The notes under the pieces: generated by a model
Told to the model about the DNA's origin: nothing
Database searches by the model: none
The model's input: only the letters and a program-made list of their open reading frames with translations
Program-made: the position numbers and the translations under genes
Part shown: positions 26,184-34,083 of the stretch, in pieces
Layout: every line of letters begins with the position of its first letter
Numbering within the stretch: the stretch's first letter is position 1
Source of the DNA: Treponema sp.
GTDB lineage: Bacteria > Spirochaetota > Spirochaetia > Treponematales > Treponemataceae
Direction of reading: 5' to 3'
Assembly: GCA_017534445.1 (NCBI GenBank)
Contig: JAFXWC010000008.1
Location: 1-36,705 of the forward strand
DNA: 36,705 nt

Positions 26184-26253
26184 GCAGGCACACGAACATG
26201 TATCTACGGCCACCAAAAATGGTGTCACCGTAGACTACTTGCATTCGTGCTGC
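26184..26253. repeat. Long imperfect inverted repeat between convergent genes
   Basis: Arms GCAG, CACGAA, TCTACGG and CACCA on the left face TGGTG, CCGTAGA, TTCGTG and CTGC on the right around an AAAA loop, giving a hairpin of about 70 nt with small bulges. It lies between malQ and the convergent ABC gene and may be a bidirectional terminator, though no T run adjoins it. Confidence 0.6.
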
Positions 26254-26264
26254 TTTCGCATGTC

Positions 26265-28085
26265 CTACTTTTCTATTGCCTTTGAGAACTGTGTATTGTA
26301 AAGCTCCGTGTAGATTCCTCCAGCCTTAACAAGATCCTTGTGCTGGCCACGTTCCACAACCTTTCCGTCCTTTATAACAAGAATCTCGTCTGCCGTAAGA
26401 ATCGTGGAAAGACGGTGGGCAATCAGTATGCTGGTCCTTTCGTCTACAAGCGGGTCAATCGCCTCCTGAATCTTCTGCTCGCTTATGGAGTCAAGCGCCG
26501 AAGTAGCCTCGTCAAAGATTATAAGTGCCGGGTCTTTTAAAAGGACACGTGCAATAGAGATGCGCTGCTTTTCTCCGCCAGAAAGCTTAAGCCCCCTGTT
26601 GCCAACTTCCGTGTCAAAGCCTTTATCCTGCTTCTGTATAAAGTCGTAGATGTTTGCCTTGCTGCATGCCTCAATAAGCTCTTCTTCCGTAGCGTCAGGC
26701 TTCGCGTAAAGAAGGTTTTCCCTTATGGTCCCGTTAAAGAGGTAGGTGTCCTGGGTAACAATTCCAATGTTCTTCCTTAGCCACTCAAGGTCAAGGGTGC
26801 GCACATCGTTTCCTGAAAATTTTACCGAACCGGAATTTGCATCGTAAAGGCGGGGAATCAAATTTATAAGCGTGCTCTTTCCAGAACCGGAAGGGCCCAC
26901 TATTGCAATGCAGTCCCCCTTGTTAAGCTTAAAGCTAACGTCGTGCAGAATCTGCTTTTCCGGATTGTATGAAAAATTCACGTTCTCAAATTCAACGCTA
27001 CCGTCACACTCATTCGGTTCAAGAGGATTCTCTGGATTTGCAACTTCTATCTTCATGTCAAAGTATTCAAAAATTCTTGTGAACAAGGCCATGGACCTAA
27101 TCCAGTCAACCTGAATGTTCAAAAGCTCGTTCACCGGCATGTACATTCTTCCAAGAAGGGTAACAAGAACTGTTATGTCTCCAACAGTAATGCTTGAGTC
27201 ATATTTCATTATAAGGATTCCGCCAACAAGGTAGAGCAGCATTGGCCCAACAGAAGAAACCGTAGAAATTATCACGCGGAACCAGCGTCCAGCCATGCCT
27301 TCCTTAATGTTAAGCGAAATCATTTTTCGGTTTTCTTCTTCGTACCGCTTGTATTCACTTTTCTCCTGTCCAAAAAGTTTTACAAGCATTTGTCCGCTTA
27401 CGGAAAGTGTCTCGTTAAGAATGCCGTTTATCTTGTCGTTGCATTCCTGCGATTCGCGCGTAAGGGACCACCTTGTCTTTCCAGCCTTGCGAGTGGGAAT
27501 TGCAAATAGAGGAACAATCACAAGGCCAATCGTAGCAAGAAGCCAGTTCTTCTGGTACATTGCCGCAAGAGCAACAATCAGTGTAATAACGTTGGAAAGA
27601 ATGTTGGAGAATGTGTTGGTAATCGTCATCTTTACACCGTCAATGTCGCTTGTCATCCTGGTAACAATGTCGCCCTGATTGTTGGAAGTAAAAAATCTCT
27701 GGGACATTTTTTGCAGGTGCAGGTACATTTTGTTTCGCATGTCAAAAGTAATGTGCTGGGCAATCCACGTCTGAAGGTAAGCCTCAAGAACGCCTATAAG
27801 GTTTCCGGTAAAAGTGACCCCAAGCGAAATAATTATCAGCTTTACGAGCAGCTCAAAATTTTTTCCTATAAGACCGTCGTCTATAATTTTACCCGTTAAA
27901 ATAGAAGGCAAAAGTTTTAGCGTAGAAGAAATTGCAATGCATAAAAGCACAAAGACAAACTGTTTCCAGTAGGGAAGCAGCCATGAAAAAATTCTTTTCA
28001 CAAGAGAAGCTGTAACCTTTGGGGTATTCTTTATCTCCTCGTCCGTTAAAAAATGGCCTCCGTGCGGGCCGCCTGGTCCTGGCAT
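26265..28085 (-). CDS. ABC transporter, fused permease and ATPase (exporter type)
   Basis: A 606-residue half-transporter of the MsbA/LmrA type, membrane-bound, that would dimerise to export a lipid, peptide or drug. Residues about 30-330 are the six-helix membrane domain (for example FVFVLLCIAISSTLKLLPSI). The nucleotide domain has Walker A GPSGSGKST, signature LSGGEKQRISIARVLL, Walker B LIIFDEATSALDS and the H-loop LIAHRLSTI. All look intact, so the homodimer would have two active sites. The ATG at 28085 follows AGGAGAAGG. A proline- and glycine-rich N-terminus (MPGPGGPHGG) is unusual. Its substrate is unknown. The upstream intergenic region holds copy B of the dispersed repeat and a promoter. 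Confidence 0.93.
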   Translation of the reverse strand: MPGPGGPHGGHFLTDEEIKNTPKVTASLVKRIFSWLLPYWKQFVFVLLCIAISSTLKLLPSILTGKIIDDGLIGKNFELLVKLIIISLGVTFTGNLIGVLEAYLQTWIAQHITFDMRNKMYLHLQKMSQRFFTSNNQGDIVTRMTSDIDGVKMTITNTFSNILSNVITLIVALAAMYQKNWLLATIGLVIVPLFAIPTRKAGKTRWSLTRESQECNDKINGILNETLSVSGQMLVKLFGQEKSEYKRYEEENRKMISLNIKEGMAGRWFRVIISTVSSVGPMLLYLVGGILIMKYDSSITVGDITVLVTLLGRMYMPVNELLNIQVDWIRSMALFTRIFEYFDMKIEVANPENPLEPNECDGSVEFENVNFSYNPEKQILHDVSFKLNKGDCIAIVGPSGSGKSTLINLIPRLYDANSGSVKFSGNDVRTLDLEWLRKNIGIVTQDTYLFNGTIRENLLYAKPDATEEELIEACSKANIYDFIQKQDKGFDTEVGNRGLKLSGGEKQRISIARVLLKDPALIIFDEATSALDSISEQKIQEAIDPLVDERTSILIAHRLSTILTADEILVIKDGKVVERGQHKDLVKAGGIYTELYNTQFSKAIEK

Positions 28086-28103
28086 ATCCTTCTCCTGTTT
28101 ATA

Positions 28104-28132
28104 GTATTAAATGAATTTTACCACACATGCAA
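28104..28132 (-). promoter_or_regulatory. Promoter for the ABC exporter gene
   Basis: On the minus strand TTGCAT (28132-28127), 17 bp and TAATAC (28109-28104) resemble a sigma-70-type promoter, leaving a leader of about 15-20 nt that includes AGGAGAAGG. Confidence 0.4.
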
Positions 28133-28185
28133 ATTGCGTTCAAGTAATTTTTTTTTGAATTCTTTCTTGGAGCACGCTCTATCTT

Positions 28186-28306
28186 TTACTGTGTCCGGCA
28201 CTCCGTGTCCGGCCAAGGTCAACTTTTATCCCGCTTTCCAGGGTTCCGCTTGCGCTCCATTGCCTTTGGCAACGGCTACGCCGCCCTTCCAATCGGGGCT
28301 AGGTTT
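28186..28306 (+). repeat. Dispersed structured repeat, copy B
   Basis: Second copy of the repeat at 19708-19833. It shares CCCGCTTTCCAGGGTTCCG and CGCCGCCCTTCCAATCGGG almost exactly, but the linking parts differ. The central hairpin TTGCC-TTT-GGCAA replaces copy A's TTGC-TAAC-GCAA, so the pairing is kept while sequence and loop change. It ends 5 bp from the stop codon of the permease gene at 28311. Confidence 0.75.
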
Positions 28307-28310
28307 GGTT

Positions 28311-29126
28311 TTATTTCTTCCCGGGAACCAATACAATAAGTAAAAGAGACATAATGTATGGAAGGGCAAGCAGAATTCCAGACGGTATGCCAATAAACTG
28401 TAGCCTTGTGCTTGCATATTCTGCTATTGCAAAGACAGCAACCGCAAGCGGTACAAGTGCCCCGTTCTTCCGGCTCAAGAAAACAGCCGCCAGTGCAGTC
28501 CAGCCGCGCCCTCCGCTCATCCCCGGAACAAAAGACGAAATCCTCACGGCAAGGGTGCAGCCGCATACGGCTCCAGAGGCCGCCGCTATAAGCCAAGATG
28601 CGCACTTGTATTTTTGCGAGCTTATTCCCCTTGCTTCAAGAACGTCCTCGTCACTGCCTGTTATCCTAAGAATCATTCCGCTCCTTGTGCAAATCAAAAA
28701 GAAAAGCAGGCCTGCGCTAAGACCGTAGCACAATATGCTTGTTGCAAAGCGAGCTACAGCTGCGTCAAATTTAAATGCCTCGTTTGTAAGTACGCCCCTC
28801 GTTCCAAAAAAGACGGAAGAAAAGAATGTTGTTCCCGCCGCAAAGAGAAGGTTCATTGCAAGGGATGCAAGGAACATGTTTGCCCCAAATTTGGAAGAGA
28901 GCCTTTCCATAAGAAATACCATGATGGTGCAAACAAAAATGCTTAGCGCAATTCCCAAAAAAACATTTCCAGTCCATACTGTAAATGCAAAGCAGAAAAA
29001 TCCGCTTAGGTTTATTATGCATTCCATAAACATGGCAAGCCTTCCGCCATATTCGCTGGAAAGTGCACCAAGCGTTAAAAGCAGAAGAGGGGCTGCCGTG
29101 TTCAAAAGGGAAAAGACTGCCTTCAT
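28311..29126 (-). CDS. Bmp-type ABC importer, second permease
   Basis: A 271-residue permease of the BmpA/nucleoside-sugar import class (BPD_transp_2). About eight hydrophobic segments are visible, and SGGRGWTALAAVFLSRKNG near residue 195 matches the conserved permease loop of this family. The start is the ATG at 29126 with GGAG upstream; the upstream permease's stop overlaps it as ATGA. I recall T. pallidum transporters RfuABCD (riboflavin) and PnrABCDE (purine nucleosides) with the same layout. It cannot be assigned to one of these from sequence alone. Copy B of the repeat begins 5 bp beyond its stop. Confidence 0.85.
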   Translation of the reverse strand: MKAVFSLLNTAAPLLLLTLGALSSEYGGRLAMFMECIINLSGFFCFAFTVWTGNVFLGIALSIFVCTIMVFLMERLSSKFGANMFLASLAMNLLFAAGTTFFSSVFFGTRGVLTNEAFKFDAAVARFATSILCYGLSAGLLFFLICTRSGMILRITGSDEDVLEARGISSQKYKCASWLIAAASGAVCGCTLAVRISSFVPGMSGGRGWTALAAVFLSRKNGALVPLAVAVFAIAEYASTRLQFIGIPSGILLALPYIMSLLLIVLVPGKK

Positions 29127-30145
29127 TTTGCTTCTCCTTTGCGTATGAATGAAAATGCCGCAGCAAAAAGTACGCACCCTTGCACAATTCCGCTTATGTC
29201 AAATGCAAAACCCTGCGTTAGGTTTACCCTGTCTGCCGAGGAATAAAGCCATGCCAACAGCAGCGAAGACGGAATAAGAAGTGCCGGTTCTGCATGAACT
29301 ATAAGAGCCGCACTCAATGCGTTCCAGCCCATGTTCATGTAAAAGCCCTTGTGACAGGTGTAGTAGGTTCCCGTAACCGCAAAAAATCCAGTCAGCGAAT
29401 GAAGTGCTCCGCTTGCCGCTAAGCAAAGGGAAGAATACCTTTCGCAGGGAAAGCCTGCATACTTTGCAAATTCAGGTGCAGTCCCCATTATGCAGATTCT
29501 TTTTCCCTGGGTATTTCTTAAAAGAAAGTAGGAGAGAAGCAGGCACAGTGCAAGAGCTATAAAAAAAGAAAAGGTAAGCGGAGAAGGCTTTAGTATTTGT
29601 CCCCATTTGAATGAGTCCTGAATGAAGGGCAGTGACAAAAGGTTTTGCTCGCTTGAACTCTTTGAGGAAGTTATGAGGGAATCAATCAGGGGAATAAGCC
29701 CCGCGCTTATCAAAAAGCTTGTAAGCAGAACCTGTGCATTCCTTTCCCACTTTAAAAATGCACTTGCCAAAGCCATTGCCGCTCCAGATGCCAAGCAGAG
29801 AAGAAGAGCCAAGACTTGTGTAAGGAAAGAAAATCCTTGCTGCAAGAAAATGGGTGTGGTAAGAATAAGGGCTGTAACGTAGCCACCTGCGTAGACTTGC
29901 CCTTCGCCTCCTAGGTTCATGGAGCCACTCTTTATTGCAAGGCAGGCACCGCAACCCGCTGTCATAAGAAAAGCCGCGCTGTTCAGCATTCCTCCAAAAT
30001 AATATGGAGATGTAAAAGTTCCTGTAAAAAATGAAGAGAGCGCCTGCAAAGGTTTTTTTGCAAAAATCAGAATTATGGCCATACAGACCAAAAGCCCTGC
30101 CAGAAGTGACAGCGCTGATTTTAGAAGGCCAATGTTTTTTTTCAT
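29123..30145 (-). CDS. Bmp-type ABC importer, first permease
   Basis: A 340-residue permease of the same class as its neighbour. The start is placed at the ATG at 30145 because it overlaps the ATPase stop (ATGA), leaving the N-terminus MKKNIGLLKSALSLLAG as first membrane helix. It contains GSMNLGGEGQVYAGGYV, the conserved glycine-rich block of BPD_transp_2 permeases. Several hydrophobic helices follow, and a soluble loop around SSKSSSEQNLLSLPF. Translation is coupled to the ATPase before and the second permease after. Together they make the two-permease channel of the importer. Confidence 0.87.
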   Translation of the reverse strand: MKKNIGLLKSALSLLAGLLVCMAIILIFAKKPLQALSSFFTGTFTSPYYFGGMLNSAAFLMTAGCGACLAIKSGSMNLGGEGQVYAGGYVTALILTTPIFLQQGFSFLTQVLALLLCLASGAAMALASAFLKWERNAQVLLTSFLISAGLIPLIDSLITSSKSSSEQNLLSLPFIQDSFKWGQILKPSPLTFSFFIALALCLLLSYFLLRNTQGKRICIMGTAPEFAKYAGFPCERYSSLCLAASGALHSLTGFFAVTGTYYTCHKGFYMNMGWNALSAALIVHAEPALLIPSSLLLAWLYSSADRVNLTQGFAFDISGIVQGCVLFAAAFSFIRKGEAK

Positions 30146-31542
30146 AGCAAGCCGTCCTTGGAAAAAGAAAGGGATATCCTTCCGTTTTGTAGTGAATATA
30201 CTTTTGAACAAAGGGTCATTGGAAAGTCATGCGATCCTATTAGCAAAACCGCAGCCCCTTCTTTTGCAATTGATTCTATCCGCTTGCAAAGAGCTGCCTG
30301 TGCGCTTACATCAAGCCCCTGCATTGGATTGCAAAGAATTACAAGGTCTGGGTTAATGGAAAGTTCCCGTTCAAGAATAAGCCGCTGCAGCATTCCTCCG
30401 CTAAGGCTTGAACATTTTTCTTCTTTTGTAATAGAAACACCGGCTTTTTTTATAAGTACATCAGGATTGCCGCCAAAAATGCTTAGCATCTGTTCTACAG
30501 AAAGATCCGGGTTTGAAGCGCGGAATGTCTTGTTGGAAGAAACAATCGCAACCTTGTTTTTGCGAAGGAAAGTGGTGCTGTATTTTTTTGCGCTGAATTC
30601 TTTTTCTGCAAACTCCACTCTGCCGCCACATTTTGCCTTTGACATTCCAGTAATAAAATTTTCAAATGTTACAAAGGAAGCTTCGTTGGAAGATGACACG
30701 GCTGTAATTTCTCCGTAGTTTGCGCATAGCGTTATGTCCCTTACCGCAGGCTGCCTTGCAGGAATGCAGGATGCGTTTGTAAAGCGTATGCAGGGCTTGC
30801 TTTCTTTGGAAGAGCCATCAGAATTTATTCTTTTGCTGCCAGCGTCTGGAAGTGGTGACGGTTTACTTGTATAGAGCTTGGGGTTGGGAAAGAATCCTGC
30901 AAGTTTTCCCTTTTGCAAAAGGGTTATGGTGTCGGAATAGTTTAGAGCTTCCGTCTTGCTGTGGGTAATGAGTATTATGGTTTTTCCGCACTGGGCTTCT
31001 TCGCGGAGGTGCAAAAACAGAGACTTTCTTTCTTCTGGAGTCAAAAAAGATGAAGGTTCGTCAAGGATAAGGCAGTTGAAGTCTTGCATTAGTGCGCACA
31101 AAAGCCCCGTGTAAAAATGCACTGCACCTCCTGTGTCTTTTATCTTTTGGTCAAGGCTAAGCTTGGGTGCCCATTTTTCCTTTAGTTCAAGAAGACGCGT
31201 GTTGAAGAGTCTGCTTCCATAGGAAGAAAAACTTTTGCAAGAAAGAAGAATGTTCTGCCTTGCGGTAAGAGAAAACGAAAGCAGTGGCCTTTGCTGAACT
31301 TCCGCTATGCCTTTTTTTAGCGCATCCTTTGGAGAAGAAAAATAACTTTCCAAGCCGTCAAGAAAGAGCTTTCCCTCCGACATTTTTATCCTGCCGGAGA
31401 TTATTTTTGCAAGAGTTGACTTTCCCGCCCCATTTTCGCCAAGAAGGGCATGAATCTTTCCCGCTGCGAATGTTACGCTTACTTTGCATAGTGCAGTCTT
31501 AAAGGGATAGACCTTGCTTACGCTTTCTAACCGTATTTCCAT
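30142..31542 (-). CDS. Bmp-type ABC importer, double ATPase with one degenerate site
   Basis: A 466-residue protein with two fused nucleotide-binding domains that power the importer. NBD1 has an intact Walker A (GENGAGKST, residues 35-43), Q-loop (AEVQQ), Walker B (CLILDEPSS) and H-loop (ITHSK), but its signature is replaced by a sequence like AVHFYTGLLCALM. NBD2 has an intact signature (SSLSGGMLQR, near residue 380), but its Walker A reads SSSNEASFVTF with no GKS/GKT, and Walker B ends CNP rather than DEP. NBD1 Walker A can therefore pair with the NBD2 signature to form one complete site, while the other site is degenerate on both faces. It starts 2 bp after the lipoprotein gene and overlaps the next permease. 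Confidence 0.88.
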   Translation of the reverse strand: MEIRLESVSKVYPFKTALCKVSVTFAAGKIHALLGENGAGKSTLAKIISGRIKMSEGKLFLDGLESYFSSPKDALKKGIAEVQQRPLLSFSLTARQNILLSCKSFSSYGSRLFNTRLLELKEKWAPKLSLDQKIKDTGGAVHFYTGLLCALMQDFNCLILDEPSSFLTPEERKSLFLHLREEAQCGKTIILITHSKTEALNYSDTITLLQKGKLAGFFPNPKLYTSKPSPLPDAGSKRINSDGSSKESKPCIRFTNASCIPARQPAVRDITLCANYGEITAVSSSNEASFVTFENFITGMSKAKCGGRVEFAEKEFSAKKYSTTFLRKNKVAIVSSNKTFRASNPDLSVEQMLSIFGGNPDVLIKKAGVSITKEEKCSSLSGGMLQRLILERELSINPDLVILCNPMQGLDVSAQAALCKRIESIAKEGAAVLLIGSHDFPMTLCSKVYSLQNGRISLSFSKDGLL

Positions 31543-31544
31543 GA

Positions 31545-32639
31545 TTAAATCTGGGGCATTTCAACTTCGTCTGCGCTTTCTCCCAAATCAAGTGCGCCTG
31601 ACTTTAGGAGTTCTACAAGGATATCCATCTTGGCCCGGATTTTTCCGTCAACAGCCTTTATGTATTCGGGGTCGTCGTGGAAGTATTGCACGTAGCCGTC
31701 AGCCATGCCGACTGTCTTTGTTGTTCCCCAGGGAATGTCTCCTGTTAAGAAAAGCTTTGTAACTTCGCTTGCAGCCTTTGCCTGGTCTGTCATGCAGCAA
31801 GAGATTATTGTTCCCGGTGCCTTTTTGAATCCATTTTCATCAAACCAGACAATGTGCATGTTTTTTTCTTTTGCCGCAGAAATTACCCCCTGGGAAGCAC
31901 CTCCGCAAATTGGAAGTACAACGTCTACACCCTTGTCGCTGAGTGCCTGGCAAAGCTCCGCTCCCTTTGATGCATCGTACCAGTTGCCCACTATGCTAAA
32001 GAAGGATTCCGTCTTTGGGTTTGCATCCTGTGCGCCACGAGCAAAGTAGGGGTAGAGTATATTGTTCATAATGGGGTATTCCTGAGCCGCAATTAGCCCC
32101 ACCTTGTTTGTGCTGCTGTAAAGACCCGCAATGTAGCCTGAGACATAAGCCTGGTCACGCTGGTTATAGCTTATGCAGTAGATTTGCTCTTCCTTGCTTC
32201 CTTCTTCAAGTGCCGCATCCAAAAAAATGAATTTTTGTTCAGGGAACTGCTTTGCTATTGGGGAAGCCAATGCCGGCATTGAAGGGTTTGACGAAATGAT
32301 TACATCGTAGCATCCTTCTGCTGCAAGTGCTGTTAGCTTTGTGCTCCATTCAGCCTGGTTTGTTCCAGCTTCCATAACGTAAAGCTTTGCCCTGCCGCCA
32401 TTCGCTGATTTTGAATCCCCATTATTGTAGTTAAAATTGTCTACCGCCTGCGTTACTCCTTCTGCAACGTGGGCGTATGTTGGCGAGTCTGCAATTATTC
32501 CCGGAATGAATACCGCAACCGATATTTCTTTTTTTGCACCTTCCTTTTTTGAGCAAGAGGGGAAAAGTGCCGTGGCTGCAATTACGCTTGCCATCATGAA
32601 TGCATATATTGAGTTTTTTGTATTTGTTTTGAATTTCAT
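31545..32639 (-). CDS. Bmp-family substrate-binding lipoprotein (RfuA/PnrA-like)
   Basis: A 364-residue lipoprotein of the Bmp family, the ligand-binding part of the importer. The start is the ATG at 32639 (GAGGTG upstream), giving a signal of about 30 residues with lipobox LFPSC and lipidation at Cys; the relaxed lipobox is spirochete-like. The mature part has the two-domain Bmp pattern: SVAVFIPGIIADSPTY, IISSNPSMPALASP, KFIFLDAA, and YNQRDQAYVSGYIAGLY. Known treponemal relatives bind riboflavin (RfuA) or purine nucleosides (PnrA). The YNQ-type segment makes me lean to RfuA, but I cannot decide. No FMN riboswitch is visible upstream. The MarR operator sits in its promoter. Confidence 0.85.
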   Translation of the reverse strand: MKFKTNTKNSIYAFMMASVIAATALFPSCSKKEGAKKEISVAVFIPGIIADSPTYAHVAEGVTQAVDNFNYNNGDSKSANGGRAKLYVMEAGTNQAEWSTKLTALAAEGCYDVIISSNPSMPALASPIAKQFPEQKFIFLDAALEEGSKEEQIYCISYNQRDQAYVSGYIAGLYSSTNKVGLIAAQEYPIMNNILYPYFARGAQDANPKTESFFSIVGNWYDASKGAELCQALSDKGVDVVLPICGGASQGVISAAKEKNMHIVWFDENGFKKAPGTIISCCMTDQAKAASEVTKLFLTGDIPWGTTKTVGMADGYVQYFHDDPEYIKAVDGKIRAKMDILVELLKSGALDLGESADEVEMPQI

Positions 32640-32659
32640 TTTTTTACACCTCGAATACA

Positions 32660-32688
32660 AATATAGTTTTATGTAAAACTAAAGTCAA
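32660..32688 (-). promoter_or_regulatory. Promoter of the importer operon, overlapped by the MarR operator
   Basis: On the minus strand TTGACT (32688-32683), an exact 17-bp spacer and TATATT (32665-32660). The operator palindrome at 32664-32681 fills the spacer, so a bound regulator would block RNA polymerase. The -35 overlaps the marR stop. Confidence 0.7.
32664..32681. promoter_or_regulatory. MarR operator O1 (importer operon)
   Basis: TAGTTTTATGTAAAACTA is a perfect palindrome of 8-bp arms around TG, the usual size for MarR dimers. A close variant lies before marR at 33145-33162. Confidence 0.75.
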
Positions 32689-33143
32689 GAAGTGGCTTTT
32701 AGGGTGGCTTTTAGCGAATTCTCTATGTTGCCGTTCAGCCTGCAAAGAAGGGAAAGAAGCGTCTCCTTTTCCTGCTGAGAAAAGCCCTGGTAGCATACGT
32801 CAAGCAGTTCCCTGGAAATTGATGATGTAAGCGAGTTTAGCTTTTTGCCCTTTGCAGTTAGCGTTATGTATTTTATGCGCTTGTCATCAATGGAGCTTTC
32901 CTGCTTTACAAGCCCTTTGTCCAAAAGTTTTTTTATAAGCACCGTTGTGGTAGACTTGTCGCGGTTTATTATGGAGGCAATATCCTTCATGGTGAGTTTT
33001 TCTTTTTCTGCAAGTTGGAAAAGAATAAAGCCGTGGGAAGACACAAGCCCGTTTTCCTGGGGCAGGCGAGAGTTTGTAAATTCCGCGCTCTTGGTATGAA
33101 TGCGTGAAATTAGCGCCAGCACAAAATCTGTAGAGTATTCCAT
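32685..33143 (-). CDS. MarR-family transcriptional regulator
   Basis: A 152-residue winged-helix regulator, likely a repressor of itself and the adjacent importer operon. The pattern is the MarR fold: helix-turn-helix with LTMKDIASIINRDKSTTTVLIKKLLDKGLV, followed by the wing QESSIDDKRIKYITLTAKGKKL (a hallmark DxRxxxxxLT pattern). The N- and C-terminal helices would form the dimer interface. The ATG at 33143 abuts an operator, with no room for a ribosome-binding site; the mRNA may be leaderless. The lipoprotein gene starts 45 bp downstream. The ligand that releases it is unknown, possibly the importer's substrate. Confidence 0.92.
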   Translation of the reverse strand: MEYSTDFVLALISRIHTKSAEFTNSRLPQENGLVSSHGFILFQLAEKEKLTMKDIASIINRDKSTTTVLIKKLLDKGLVKQESSIDDKRIKYITLTAKGKKLNSLTSSISRELLDVCYQGFSQQEKETLLSLLCRLNGNIENSLKATLKATS

Positions 33144-33144
33144 A

Positions 33145-33179
33145 TAGTTTATTATAAAACTAATTTTGCTTTTGGTCTA
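33145..33179 (-). promoter_or_regulatory. marR promoter with MarR operator O2
   Basis: On the minus strand TAGACC (33179-33174), 17 bp and TATAAT (33156-33151). The palindrome TAGTTTATTATAAAACTA (33145-33162, variant of O1) covers the -10. The predicted start site falls at or next to the marR ATG, so transcript and gene would begin together. Confidence 0.65.
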
Positions 33180-33197
33180 CTATAGAAAAAAATGCGG

Positions 33198-33226
33198 TTG
33201 AAAAAATAAATGCGATAGGATAAAAT
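33198..33226 (+). promoter_or_regulatory. Promoter of the membrane protein gene
   Basis: TTGAAA (33198-33203), an exact 17-bp spacer, then TAAAAT (33221-33226). The expected start site, about 7 bp on, coincides with the ATG at 33233, predicting a leaderless mRNA. Confidence 0.6.
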
Positions 33227-33232
33227 AGAAGA

Positions 33233-34063
33233 ATGTTTGGTTTTTGGTTTAAAAAAAATTTTTGTGATTTGTGGGATAACTTTTTTCATTTTTTTATTGT
33301 AAATGTAATCGATTTGGTCATTGCCTTTTTATTTGCCTTTCTTTTTCTGTTTTTTTCAAGGTCGCCTCTTGTTGCCCAAAATTACAGGCTACTTGTTGTT
33401 TTCTTTATAGCCCTTGCCGGAAGCTGCATCCTTAGCGTGCTTGTTTTTGCAGAAGGAAAAAATGCGGCTGATGTTGCAAATTTTGGCAGCGCTAAATTGG
33501 TCAAGTTTGCGGATAATATTGTTCCCAGCATAAAAATTGGCTTTCAGTTTGGTCTTTTTGCATTCCTTGTTGCGGCGGTTTCTTTTATAAGCATTCCCTT
33601 CTATTTTAATATGTGGATTCCTTCTGACGGCTCTGAAGGAACGGTTATTGGCCTTGTTCTTTTAATCGTAATTTTCTGGGCAGTGTTGGTAACGGTTCTT
33701 GCCCTGCAGTGGTTCATCCCAATCAGAAATCTTATGGACAACAATTTTTCCAAGTGCCTAAAAAAATCCTACATCCTCTTTTTTGACAACACGGCCCTTA
33801 CGATTAAGATGGGGCTGGTAGGACTTTTGAATATCGTCATTTCCATTTTTTCCATCGGAATGATTTGCAGCTTTAACGGAATGATGCTCTGCAACACCAA
33901 CGCGCTCCGCCTACTGCTCTACAAGTACGACTGGTACGAAGTGAACCCCGGAATGTCCCGCGAAGAACGCAAGGAAGTTCCCTGGGATGAACTTTTGCGG
34001 ACGGACAAAAAGACACTGGGAACCCGGAACTTTAAGTCCTTCTTCTTTCCTTGGAAGGAGTAG
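33233..34063 (+). CDS. Membrane protein of unknown function
   Basis: A 276-residue protein with about six predicted membrane helices, for example VIDLVIAFLFAFLFLFF, LLVVFFIALAGSCILSVLVFA, IGLVLLIVIFWAVLVTVLAL and GLVGLLNIVISIFSIGMI. It ends in a charged cytoplasmic tail (RKEVPWDELLRTDKK). I do not recognise the family; short DUF-type membrane proteins like this occur in many treponemes. No catalytic motif is visible. It is divergent from marR and is 20 bp upstream of hsdM, so it may share a transcript with the restriction locus, though functional linkage is not shown. It appears to start on a leaderless transcript. Confidence 0.75.
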   Translation: MFGFWFKKNFCDLWDNFFHFFIVNVIDLVIAFLFAFLFLFFSRSPLVAQNYRLLVVFFIALAGSCILSVLVFAEGKNAADVANFGSAKLVKFADNIVPSIKIGFQFGLFAFLVAAVSFISIPFYFNMWIPSDGSEGTVIGLVLLIVIFWAVLVTVLALQWFIPIRNLMDNNFSKCLKKSYILFFDNTALTIKMGLVGLLNIVISIFSIGMICSFNGMMLCNTNALRLLLYKYDWYEVNPGMSREERKEVPWDELLRTDKKTLGTRNFKSFFFPWKE

Positions 34064-34083
34064 AGAGGAGTAGAAAAAAGCAA

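Noticed and set aside
28354..29148. Plus-strand frames over the permease genes
   Set aside because: They are shadows of intact permease genes on the opposite strand, without family similarity.
32640..32660. FMN riboswitch upstream of the importer, expected if it imported riboflavin
   Set aside because: The leader is about 20 nt; there is no room for the element.
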